A program made the position numbers and the translations under genes. A DNA stretch of 64,000 nucleotides from Aplidium turbinatum (taxonomy: Eukaryota > Chordata > Ascidiacea > Aplousobranchia > Polyclinidae): contig OU964922.1 in the NCBI GenBank assembly GCA_918807975.1, forward strand, positions 26,152,329 to 26,216,328, in the 5' to 3' direction. Positions 58,901-64,000 of this stretch are shown piece after piece. The notes beneath the pieces are model-generated. The model was not told where the DNA came from, did no database searches, and saw only the letters and a list, made by a program, of their open reading frames with translations. The stretch's first letter is position 1. The number at the start of each line of letters is the position of its first letter.

Positions 58901-59630
58901 GCACTCGGCTTATATTCGGTAACAAAGAACTACAGGGAAAAAGACTTTTTTGATGTGATAAGGGATTTTCAAGCGAATGACAAATTGTTGATGTAAAACT
59001 CGGACGAGTTATTAGTGTAGAAAATTCTTGAATAAGGAGTTGTGTCTAAAAAAAACATGCTATTAATTTATTTTCCAATGGATCATAAACACCAGCAGTT
59101 TATCAATCAAAACATAATTTTAGCAGGTTTGTATTATAGACATACCAGTAATTACACAATAGTCAAGTAGTCTTCATTTATAACATGCAATACAAGGTAA
59201 GGCAATTATAAAGCAAACCTGCTGGTAATCCTTTCCTGTAGATTTACCATCACCTCCAAAATCAATCCACGAGAATAGACAACGAAACAGGTGCCGTTCA
59301 GCCTCTGTCCCGTGTCTCTCGACCAACTAAAAAAAAATACTTGATTACATTTTGTTTTAATTGTTTGCCATATCCAGGCTTATGCCCGATAGTTGAAAAA
59401 TTGAGATTGGCTGAGAAAGCAAGGAAGTCAATTTCGTGTCTGCCATATCACTACATGTTATTTCTGAAGAAGACATCATGTGATGTCAAAAGCGTTTGAT
59501 GTGTAATTTGTTTCAAATAATCTAGTGTATTTCATGACATTTTTATGTAAATTTCATACATACCAGTAACAAGTTATGTGTATAGTGTTGAAAGAAAGTG
59601 TCATTATTATTCTTGGATGCAACCAGTAAT
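31998..59630 (-). CDS. CNOT1: CNOT1, scaffold of the CCR4-NOT deadenylase complex
   Basis: Fifty-three exons read in frame from 59564-59630 to the last, 31998-32118 (TAG). About 2,590 residues, against 2,376 in human; most of the excess is a longer low-complexity linker. Key blocks: [138 protein letters not shown] and [23 protein letters not shown]1 holds the deadenylases (CNOT6/7) and CNOT2/3/9/10/11 and governs poly(A) removal and repression in the cytoplasm. One intron starts with GC, all others with GT. The initiating exon (expected MNLDSLSLALSQ-like) was not found up to 64000. TGA after EIEK at 32490 is read as part of a splice donor, because the next exon ([13 protein letters not shown]) continues the family. 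Confidence 0.97.
32770..32985 (-). repeat. SINE family 2 (tRNA-Ser/Leu-like head)
   Basis: Read on the minus strand: head GCATAGCCGAGTGGTACG with B box GCCGGTTCGACACCGG, body GCATGCGGCTGTTCC and AAGGTGGACACGAAGATTG, tail ATTTAAATATTCAAC. It lies in a CNOT1 intron. Confidence 0.72.
33588..33681. mobile_element. palindromic MITE (CCCAGACAGC family), diverged
   Basis: Left GGTCATTTTTGCATTGATTC, right GATTCAATGTAAAAATGACT and TTTTCCTGTCTGGGATTA. The left terminus is mutated (TCCCAAGGCAAC). CNOT1 intron. Confidence 0.72.
37688..37790. mobile_element. palindromic MITE (CCCAGACAGC family), rearranged
   Basis: Contains TTCACATTGATTCAACGTAT, AAATCAATGTATAAAAAGCG and the right terminus CCTGTCTGGGTA. 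A second TTGTATTGATTCAA precedes it, so the left arm is rearranged. CNOT1 intron. Confidence 0.62.
40703..43006 (-). other. CNOT1 DUF3819 region (CNOT9/CAF40-binding)
   Basis: Exons 42793-43006, 42070-42264, 41895-41999, 41364-41513, 41108-41212 and 40703-40822. A Pro/Gln-rich lead ([19 protein letters not shown]) precedes [64 protein letters not shown] and [20 protein letters not shown]. In human this helical bundle binds CNOT9 and tryptophan-rich repressors. Confidence 0.88.
43127..43203. mobile_element. 77-bp hAT MITE in a CNOT1 intron
   Basis: Ends CAGGGCTGTGGAGTTCG and CGACTCTACAGCCCTG are inverted. The flanks TTAATAGG and TTAATAAG match at 7 of 8 bases. It is a shorter sibling of 21307-21406. 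Confidence 0.82.
43597..43655. mobile_element. palindromic MITE (CCCAGACAGC family), left half
   Basis: TCCCAGACAGCAAATCAAGC, TATTGATTCGACGTCTGCAG, then the copy breaks off. CNOT1 intron, about 60 bp from the preceding exon end. Confidence 0.7.
43714..46073 (-). other. CNOT1 MIF4G domain (CAF1/CNOT7 docking)
   Basis: Exons 45927-46073, 45201-45380, 44660-44776, 44103-44291 and 43714-43830. Blocks: [76 protein letters not shown] and [20 protein letters not shown]. In human the MIF4G fold binds CNOT7/8 and the DDX6 helicase. Confidence 0.9.
44098..44103 (-). promoter_or_regulatory. GC-type splice donor in CNOT1
   Basis: The gene strand reads CTGAAG|GCAAGTTT after the exon encoding HMEPDLK, and the next exon (43830 downward) starts LNLKFEVEV after a CAG. 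Both protein parts are contiguous in human CNOT1 (HDLKLNLKFEIEV), so the junction is fixed and no GT donor fits. The AAG|GCAAGT context is the strong consensus typical of GC-AG introns. Confidence 0.88.
48226..48357 (-). repeat. SINE family 2, head truncated
   Basis: Shares ACACCGCTCAAAAGCATGTG, CTTAAAGACATGCTTAAAGG and AAGATTGGCTTCCTTGCC with the copy at 55179. It overlaps the intron just beyond exon 48072-48179. Confidence 0.68.
48664..48831 (+). repeat. SINE family 2, plus-strand copy
   Basis: Head GGGTAGTGAGAGGCC, B box GCTGGTTCGACACCG, body GACATGCGGCTGTGTC and GGCTTCCTTGCCTTCC, tail AATTTAAATCTTCAAACC. CNOT1 intron, antisense to the gene. Confidence 0.75.
49168..49257. mobile_element. 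palindromic MITE (CCCAGACAGC family), both arms
   Basis: TACCCAGACAGAAAATCAATC, with TTTACATTGATTTAACGTCT, TGTTGAATCAATGTCAAAAA and ACTGATTTGTTGTCTG, flanked by TA on the left. It lies about 60 bp upstream of the exon 48984-49111 acceptor. Confidence 0.8.
49686..52082 (-). other. CNOT1 proline- and glycine-rich linker
   Basis: Exons 51989-52082, 51514-51718, 50934-51387, 50426-50596 and 49686-49844. After the conserved [15 protein letters not shown] and [17 protein letters not shown] come a [18 protein letters not shown] run, then a Gly/Ser/Leu-rich stretch ([31 protein letters not shown]) and a Gly-rich exon ([19 protein letters not shown]). Exon 50934-51387 (454 bp) is the longest. The linker accounts for most of the extra length over human. 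Confidence 0.85.
52121..52575. repeat. fold-back repeat with a SINE family 1 scrap
   Basis: CCTGTCAAGCCGAGTTTTG on the left and AAACAGTTTGACAAG on the right (about 52505) form an imperfect inverted repeat. The inside is built of GGTCATT/AATGACC motifs (CGGTCATTTATCGGTCATTG). From 52521 a SINE fragment follows (AACGTCACTCTTC, CTCGGTGACCGGTCTG). CNOT1 intron. Confidence 0.5.
52609..52658. mobile_element. palindromic MITE (CCCAGACAGC family), right half
   Basis: ACGTCTGCAGACGTTGAATC, AATATAAATGACGGATTTTTC and TGTTTGGGTTA. The left half is gone. CNOT1 intron. Confidence 0.68.
53518..53586. repeat. short tandem repeat (AAATCATCAACAC)n
   Basis: About five imperfect copies of a 13-mer in a CNOT1 intron, with variation in the A run. 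No spacers or conserved repeats of a CRISPR kind. Confidence 0.8.
55179..55372 (+). repeat. SINE family 2, best copy
   Basis: Head CGTGGCCGAGTGATAAGAGC (A box), B box CAGTTCGACACCGC, body AACATGCGGCTGTGTC, GGACACTTAAAGGCATGCG, GGTGGACACAAAGATCGG, tail AATCTAAATCTTCAACC. The TGGCCGAGTGGT-type A box points to a tRNA-Ser/Leu ancestor. CNOT1 intron. Confidence 0.8.
56029..56117. mobile_element. palindromic MITE (CCCAGACAGC family), most complete copy
   Basis: Left arm CCCAGACAGCAAAATCCG, CTTTTACATTGATTCAACG; centre GTCTGCAGACGTT; right arm AAATCAATGTAAAGATGACG and TTTTGTTGTCTGAG. The arms pair almost completely over 89 bp. CNOT1 intron. Confidence 0.88.
56447..56516. mobile_element. palindromic MITE (CCCAGACAGC family), internally shortened
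   Basis: TACCCAGACAGCAAAATCC on the left, TTGTTGTCTGGGTA on the right with TA on both sides; the right inner arm is deleted after the centre CGTCTGCAGACG. CNOT1 intron. Confidence 0.8.
57236..57325. mobile_element. palindromic MITE (CCCAGACAGC family), both arms
   Basis: CCCAGACAACAAATCAACCG, TTTACATTGACTTAACGTCT, then GTAAAATCAGTGTAAAAAGC and GGTTGATTTGCTGTCTGGG, followed by TA. It lies some 50 bp downstream of a CNOT1 exon end (57377). Confidence 0.85.
59367..59446 (-). repeat. SINE family 2, 3' end only
   Basis: CCATATCCAGGCTTATGCCC, AGTTGAAAAATTGAG and AAGCAAGGAAGTCAATTTCG match the tail of the 32770-32985 copy. CNOT1 intron. Confidence 0.6.
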
Positions 59631-59650
59631 CTCAAGTTGCACAAACAAAA

Positions 59651-60393
59651 AGGGTGCAATCTAATTCGTACCATGAACAATTCGTACCGTCAGTTCGTAC
59701 CTTAAAAAGAGCGAGAAAAAAAATTAAAAAAAAACAAAGTCGCTGATCGCAGTTTCGGCAAACATTTAAAAAGGGTTAGGGTATCGGTATCCGCAAACTA
59801 ACAAAATGAAAAGATTGAGAGAAAATAATAGAACATCGCTGATCGCAGTTTCCGTTTTTCCGCAGTTTCCGCAAACATTTTAAAATTTCCGATAATGATC
59901 CTAAGAGTTTGCCGAAGTCGCTGATTGCAGTTTCCGCAAACATTTTAAAAGGATTAGGGTTAATCGGAGTTTCCGCAAACATTTTAAAAGGGTTAGGGTG
60001 TTTCCACAAATAAACAAACTGAAAAAAATAGAACAAAGCCGAAGTCGCTGATTGCAGTTTCCGCTTTTCCACAAACATTTTTAAAATTCCGGTAATGATC
60101 CTAAGAGTTTGACGAAGTCGCTGATCGCAGTTACCGCAAAACATTTTAAAAGGGTTAGGGTTGATCGAAGTTTCCGCAAACATTTTAAAAGGGTTAGGGT
60201 TGATCGGAGTTTCCGCAAACATTTTAACATTTCTGGTAATGATCCTAAGAGTTTTTGTTTGTTTGAAGAAAAATTTAAATTGTTTGCAAAAACTGTGATC
60301 AGCGACTTTCGCTTTTTTAATTTTTGCTCTCGATCTTTGCAAGGTATGAACTGACGGTATAAATTGTTCATGGTACGTATTAGGTTGCATCCA
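59651..60393. mobile_element. fold-back element with internal minisatellite, copy A
   Basis: Inverted ends: GGGTGCAATCTAATTCGTAC on the left, GTACGTATTAGGTTGCATCC on the right. Both sides are flanked by AAACAAAAA (9 bp). The inside is a degenerate tandem array built from GAAGTCGCTGATCGCAGTTT, CCGCAAACATTTTAAAA and GGTAATGATCCTAAGAG, with scattered GGGTTAGGG. A 217-residue minus ORF inside is a product of this array, not a gene. Confidence 0.78.
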
Positions 60394-61529
60394 AACAAAA
60401 ATGAGGAAATTATGAAAAATAATGACCAAAATATAATAGTTTCAATACTTTAGAGAACTTTCAAGCATGCTGGGCATTTTGTTGCTCTTTTGAAGTAACA
60501 GGCTCAATTTGCTGCTTCTTTTTGACACCAAAATCAGCTCAAACGCTTGACTGGAAGAAAATTCATTGCATATTCGTCAATTTGTATGGCGACCATCTTG
60601 TATTTTTCACATAAAGTCTGGGCTCCATCCAAAAATTTAACAAAATCAAAAAAAAAATTTCCGCGTTCCTAGGTATGTCCAGAGATGGGCGTGTTTGGTG
60701 ATCTTGATCTAAGATCACTTTTTTTGTGTAATCTTGAATAACAATAAGATCAAGATCACTTTAAAATTGAAGTTTACTTACTAGATAGAGGCATTTTTTT
60801 ATAACTTGTACTGTACAAAGCAGTTAGTGGCAACTACTAACATTAAGCCACAGTTAATGTGATATGTGTCGTCCAACAAAAGACGATTTAAAGTTGCCAT
60901 CTAATCTGGTCAGTGTTGCCATTTCAAAATTGAAAAAAGTTTTCTGTGTTGGTCATAATAAAGAAGTCAACTTCCGTGTACTTTATGTTGACGTATAATA
61001 AAAATGATTTAACTTTGCTCACAATTTCCATGTGTAAATTTTTAAAAAATGTTTGCTTTCTTTGACCCAATTTTAGATGTTTCAAAAGTCTAGAATGGGG
61101 GTGTTAAAAAATCTGGACTCTAGCTGACTTTGGTCATGTAAAGTGGTTTATTGCAGCAAATCAACCAAACCAAGACTTGTCTAGGGTCTGAGTATGAAGC
61201 GGTTTGTCTGACCGCAACCCTCTGAACTTTTTTGATAGCAGACAACAGTATCAAGGTTGCCAGATGGATAAATGGTGCAATAAACATTGACATAATACAC
61301 TGAAAGTTAAAACTACTTTGTAACACGTGTAAAGACTCCCACATGAACCAGACAAAACTTTGGTAAAAATGATGCCGTTCAAAATTTATTTTTATTTATT
61401 TATTATAAACAAAAAGTATAAAACTAATTGCAAATTTTGCGACTTTTTTAGTACTACTGTAATTAACCTCGGCCTTGGGTGTGACGTTGCGATTTTACGC
61501 CAACGACATCAACAATTGATAGGCCTAAT
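60394..61529. other. CNOT1 upstream or intron 1, nothing firm
   Basis: A hAT-like left end (CAGAGATGGGCGTG near 60680) is followed by GATCTTGATCTAAGATCAC motifs, but no matching right end was found. No exon that could start CNOT1 was recognised. Confidence 0.35.
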
Positions 61530-62233
61530 CGCGGGTGCAACCTAGTTCGTACCCTCAGTTTGTACCCTGAAAAAATTAAAAAAGCTGAAGCTGCTGATCG
61601 CAATTTTTGCAAACATTTTAAAATGTCCCCCCTGAAAAGATCAAGAGAAAAAATAGCTCAAAGCCGAAGTCGTTGATCAGAGTTTCCGTTTTTCCGCAAA
61701 CACTTTCAAATTTCCGGTAATGATACTAAGAGTTTGCTGAAGTTGCTGATTGCAGTTTCAGCAAACATTTTTAAAGGGTTAGGGTTAGGAAAAGATTGAG
61801 AAGAAAATTTTAAAAATAGCCAAAGTCGCTGATCGAAGTTTCCGCAAACAAACTGAAAAGATCAAGAAAAAAAAAATAGAACAAAGCCGAATTCGCTGAT
61901 CACAGTTTCCGCAAACATTTTAAAATTTCTGGTAATGATCCTAAGAGTTTGCCGAAGTCGCTGATTGCAGTTTCCACAAACATTTTAAAATTTCCAGTAA
62001 ATGCAGTATTGATCCTAAGAGTTTGCTAAAGTCGCTGATCGCAGTTTCCGCGAACATTTTAAAAGGGATAGGGTTGATTGGAGTTTCCTCAAACATTTTA
62101 AAATTTCCGGTAATGATCCTAAGAGTTTTTGTTTGTTTGCGGAAACTGCAATCAGCGAGTTCGGCTTTTTTTAATTATTTCTCTCGACCTTTTCAGGGTA
62201 CGAACTGTTCAGGGTACGAACTAGGTTGCATCC
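61530..62233. mobile_element. fold-back element with internal minisatellite, copy B
   Basis: Ends GGGTGCAACCTAGTTCGTAC and GTACGAACTAGGTTGCATCC are inverted. Inside are the same units as copy A (AAGTCGCTGATCGCAGTTTC, CCGGTAATGATCCTAAGAG). The two copies differ in number and order of units. Flanks CCTAATCGC and CCTAATAGC match at 8 of 9, allowing one base of play at the right end. Confidence 0.76.
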
Positions 62234-62353
62234 CTAATAGCAACAGCCAACAGTCACTAACTTATTATAATTCTTAGGCCAGTGATCGAGTAGTTAAAAG
62301 TAAAAGTTAGCAATACCAACTATATACCTTTACCCAGGTCAGAATAACCCATT

Positions 62354-62518
62354 TCGGTGAGTCCGATTCGGTGAGTCCAATTCGGTAAATCCGATTCCCT
62401 ATTTGGTCATTTTTTGCATTTTTTTTGAAATTATTGGGTACCGTAGCCTAATTATCATTGCCGTTTTAGGGTTAGGGGTGGTTAAGGGTTAGGAACTCAC
62501 CGAATCGGACTCACCGAA
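62354..62518. repeat. palindrome of GGTGAGTCCGATTC units
   Basis: Left TTCGGTGAGTCCGATTCGGT, right GGAACTCACCGAATCGGACT and CACCGAA. The loop holds GTTTTAGGGTTAGGGGTGG and AAGGGTTAGG. Arms about 28 bp. Confidence 0.68.
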
Positions 62519-62528
62519 CAGGGTTGGT

Positions 62529-62580
62529 TGATTTAAATCAAATGATTTAAATCATTGATTTAAATCATGATTTAAATCAA
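62529..62580. repeat. array of GATTTAAATCA palindromes
   Basis: Four closely spaced GATTTAAATCA-type units (TTGATTTAAATCAAATGATT and on), each a self-complementary 11-mer or nearly so. It is probably the end of a transposable element, whose other end was not found. Confidence 0.55.
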
Positions 62581-62716
62581 ACAATAAAAATCAAAAAAAT
62601 CAATTAAAAAACTGAAATGATTTTTTATTTGCTAAAATAAAAATAAATACATCAACAAACGTTTCACTGCTTCTCTGTAATACAAAAGTTATATTTAAAT
62701 ACTTAAGGCTATAGGC

Positions 62717-62900
62717 CAGTGGTTCTCAACCGGGGTCCGCGGACCCCAAGGGGTCCGTGAAGCGATTTCAGGGGGTCCGTGAAAGTTTCTGAGTTTTTAG
62801 CATGATTAATAAATTACGAAATTGAAAATTTGTTTGTGTTTTGTTTATGTATTAGCCTACAGTAATTCTCAAACTGTAAGTCGCAACGCATTGGTGCGTC
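62717..62900. mobile_element. hAT-type terminus fragments
   Basis: CAGTGGTTCTCAACCGGGGT followed by CCGCGGACCCC and GGGGTCCGTGAA is the classic left end of non-autonomous hAT elements. At about 62870 TTCTCAAACTGTAAGTCGC resembles another terminus of the same superfamily. No matching right end was found. Confidence 0.6.
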
Positions 62901-63270
62901 GTTTGAAGTTACAAAGGACATACCGGTAGCACAAAGGTTTGGTTTCTTAACTAAAACATATCATATACCTACACTAAATGACTTAAACCCTTTAAAAAAA
63001 ATACTCTGTTGGCTATGTTTAAATTGATTCTTTTGAGACAACAGATTGTTGATCAATGATTAACTTAGACTGCTGACTAACGTTTGCATTTTCATCACCA
63101 CTCACAGTTTTGCAGCGGCTATGATTATAACGAATTAATGTTGATCTAATGTCGATTTACAAATGAAAAAAGGGAAAAATTCTCTTTAATGGTCGCAAAT
63201 ATTCTATTAACTTTTGATAAAATTTATTGAAAAACATCTAATGAGCATATGGATTACTGATGTTTGATCC
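62901..63270. other. nothing recognised
   Basis: AT-rich sequence between the hAT fragments and the LINE. Confidence 0.3.
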
Positions 63271-64000
63271 TGTGTGCCAACAGATAGCTCATACCTTCAT
63301 TCATATACGTCGCATGATACACCTGTCTTTTCCGTGTTTCTAGATGCCTCTAAAGCTTTTGATAAAATTAATCATCACACATTGTTTAAAAAAATGATTG
63401 AAAGAAGAGTGCCTATGCAATTTGTCCGTTTGTTACAGTATTGGTACAGTCATCAAACTATGCGTGTAAAATGGGGTGGCCACCTCTCTCAGCCTTTTCA
63501 TGTTTCAAATGGGGTGAGGCAGGGTGGGGTTTTGAGCCCTTACCTCTTTGCCCTCTATGTCAGGGCTTCCCGATTCGTTTATCACCCCACACCCCATGGG
63601 ATTGACGAAGCCAATCTCGCACCCCCTGTTTTGAAGCGGAGTGGTTCTGAGAAAAAATTCAAAATGCGTACGAAAACAACGCAGAAAAGCAGCTCACCGG
63701 CCTTTATATGCCTAACGAATAGGAAAATTTTTGTTATCAGCAACTTGTCGGGTGGAATTTTCTTGTTGTTGTGCATTGTGCTGTATATAGGCCAACATAG
63801 AATGCTCTGAGAGATAATCACCACCTCCCTCGTTAAACAAAATCCATCTCTATATACAGTATAGCTCTTCTTCCTGGGTGGATTCTCGCACCCCCAGCAA
63901 CAGCTACTCGCACCCCCAGGGGGTGCGAGCACCCCCAATCGGGAAGCCCTGCTCTATGTTGATGATTTATCCAAAAAGCTTAACATGTCTAAAGCGGGTT
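63271..64000 (+). mobile_element. LINE reverse transcriptase fragment split by a hAT MITE
   Basis: The frame reads VFSVFLDASKAFDKINHHTL, IERRVPMQFVRLLQYWYSHQ, MRVKWGG, FHVSNGVRQGGVLSPYLFAL: reverse transcriptase palm motifs (FLDASKAFD; GVRQGGVLSP) of a non-LTR element. It is interrupted at 63561 and resumes at 63960 as DDLSKKLNMSKAG, running off the window edge. Taken across the insertion, the host reads ALYV-DDLSKKLN, the YVDD active site. The 5' part of the LINE is missing. The clade (CR1/Jockey-like?) is not certain. Confidence 0.85.
63561..63951. mobile_element. 391-bp hAT MITE with perfect 8-bp target duplication
   Basis: Termini CAGGGCTTCCCGATTCG and CAATCGGGAAGCCCTG are inverted. It is flanked on both sides by CTCTATGT (63553-63560 and 63952-63959). 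The right part contains the palindrome CGCACCCCCAGGGGGTGCG. An ORF runs through it by chance from the LINE frame, without transposase motifs. Confidence 0.93.

Larger units (their letters stand above)
52961..59630 (-). other. CNOT1 N-terminal HEAT-repeat arm
   Basis: Exons 59564-59630, 59219-59326, 58823-59045, 58522-58598, 58043-58163, 57377-57578, 56553-56682, 56183-56275, 55499-55675, 54917-55044, 54626-54752, 54058-54174, 53698-53817 and 52961-53141. In human CNOT1 this helical arm binds CNOT10 and CNOT11. Conservation is patchy at the extreme N-terminus and strong from MADWYMRN onward. Confidence 0.85.

Noticed and set aside
58928-58932. Possible splice acceptor inside the CNOT1 exon 58823-59045
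   Set aside because: The frame is open across it ([18 protein letters not shown]) and matches human without a gap, so it is one exon.
59776-60429. 217-residue minus-strand ORF with repeated NPFKMFAET
   Set aside because: It is the translation of the minisatellite inside fold-back element A. The repeats follow the DNA units, it shows no known domain, and it spans the element end.

Overview
The window looks like AT-rich chordate nuclear DNA, most likely from a tunicate (inference). The grounds are intron-split orthologues of conserved animal genes, a FYB/PRAM-type helical-SH3 adaptor gene (a family known mainly from chordates), short to medium introns, and many short palindromic and tRNA-headed repeats. 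No prokaryotic, organellar or viral gene was seen, and no retrovirus, LTR or Polinton-like element was recognised. Six protein-coding genes and one decayed gene copy can be supported.

Layout. 101-9500 (+): the 3' part of a FYB/PRAM-like adaptor gene, 12 exons, with its 5' end outside the window. 9501-13319: repeats only. 13320-16399 (-): RRP15, four exons, pre-60S ribosome assembly. 16400-21806: SINEs, a long fold-back element, a LINE tail and MITEs. 21807-25419 (-): a compact cluster of intronless genes, RBM8A (exon-junction complex), PIGC (GPI-anchor synthesis) and FCF1 (18S rRNA processing), with a decayed copy of the RBM8A 3' end between PIGC and FCF1. 25420-31997: repeats, including nested fold-back elements, a hAT element inside a SINE and a LINE fragment. 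31998-59630 (-): CNOT1, the scaffold of the CCR4-NOT deadenylase, 53 exons traced with consistent phases at every junction; only the initiating exon is missing. 59631-64000: minisatellite-bearing fold-back elements, palindromes, hAT ends, and a LINE reverse transcriptase split by a hAT MITE at its catalytic YVDD motif.

By function, RRP15 and FCF1 act in ribosome assembly, RBM8A and CNOT1 in mRNA fate, PIGC in GPI-anchor synthesis, and the FYB-like gene in tyrosine-kinase signalling. Nothing suggests that they form one pathway. The strongest structural signals beyond the genes are a TA-flanked, near-perfect palindromic MITE of about 88 bp (at least 11 copies, many in CNOT1 introns), a long-arm fold-back family with tRNA-like sequence inside each arm, several insertions of one element into another, and a GC-AG intron in CNOT1.

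All calls come from reading the sequence and remembered family sequences; no search was run. Exon ends may be off by a base or a few where alternative splice sites exist.
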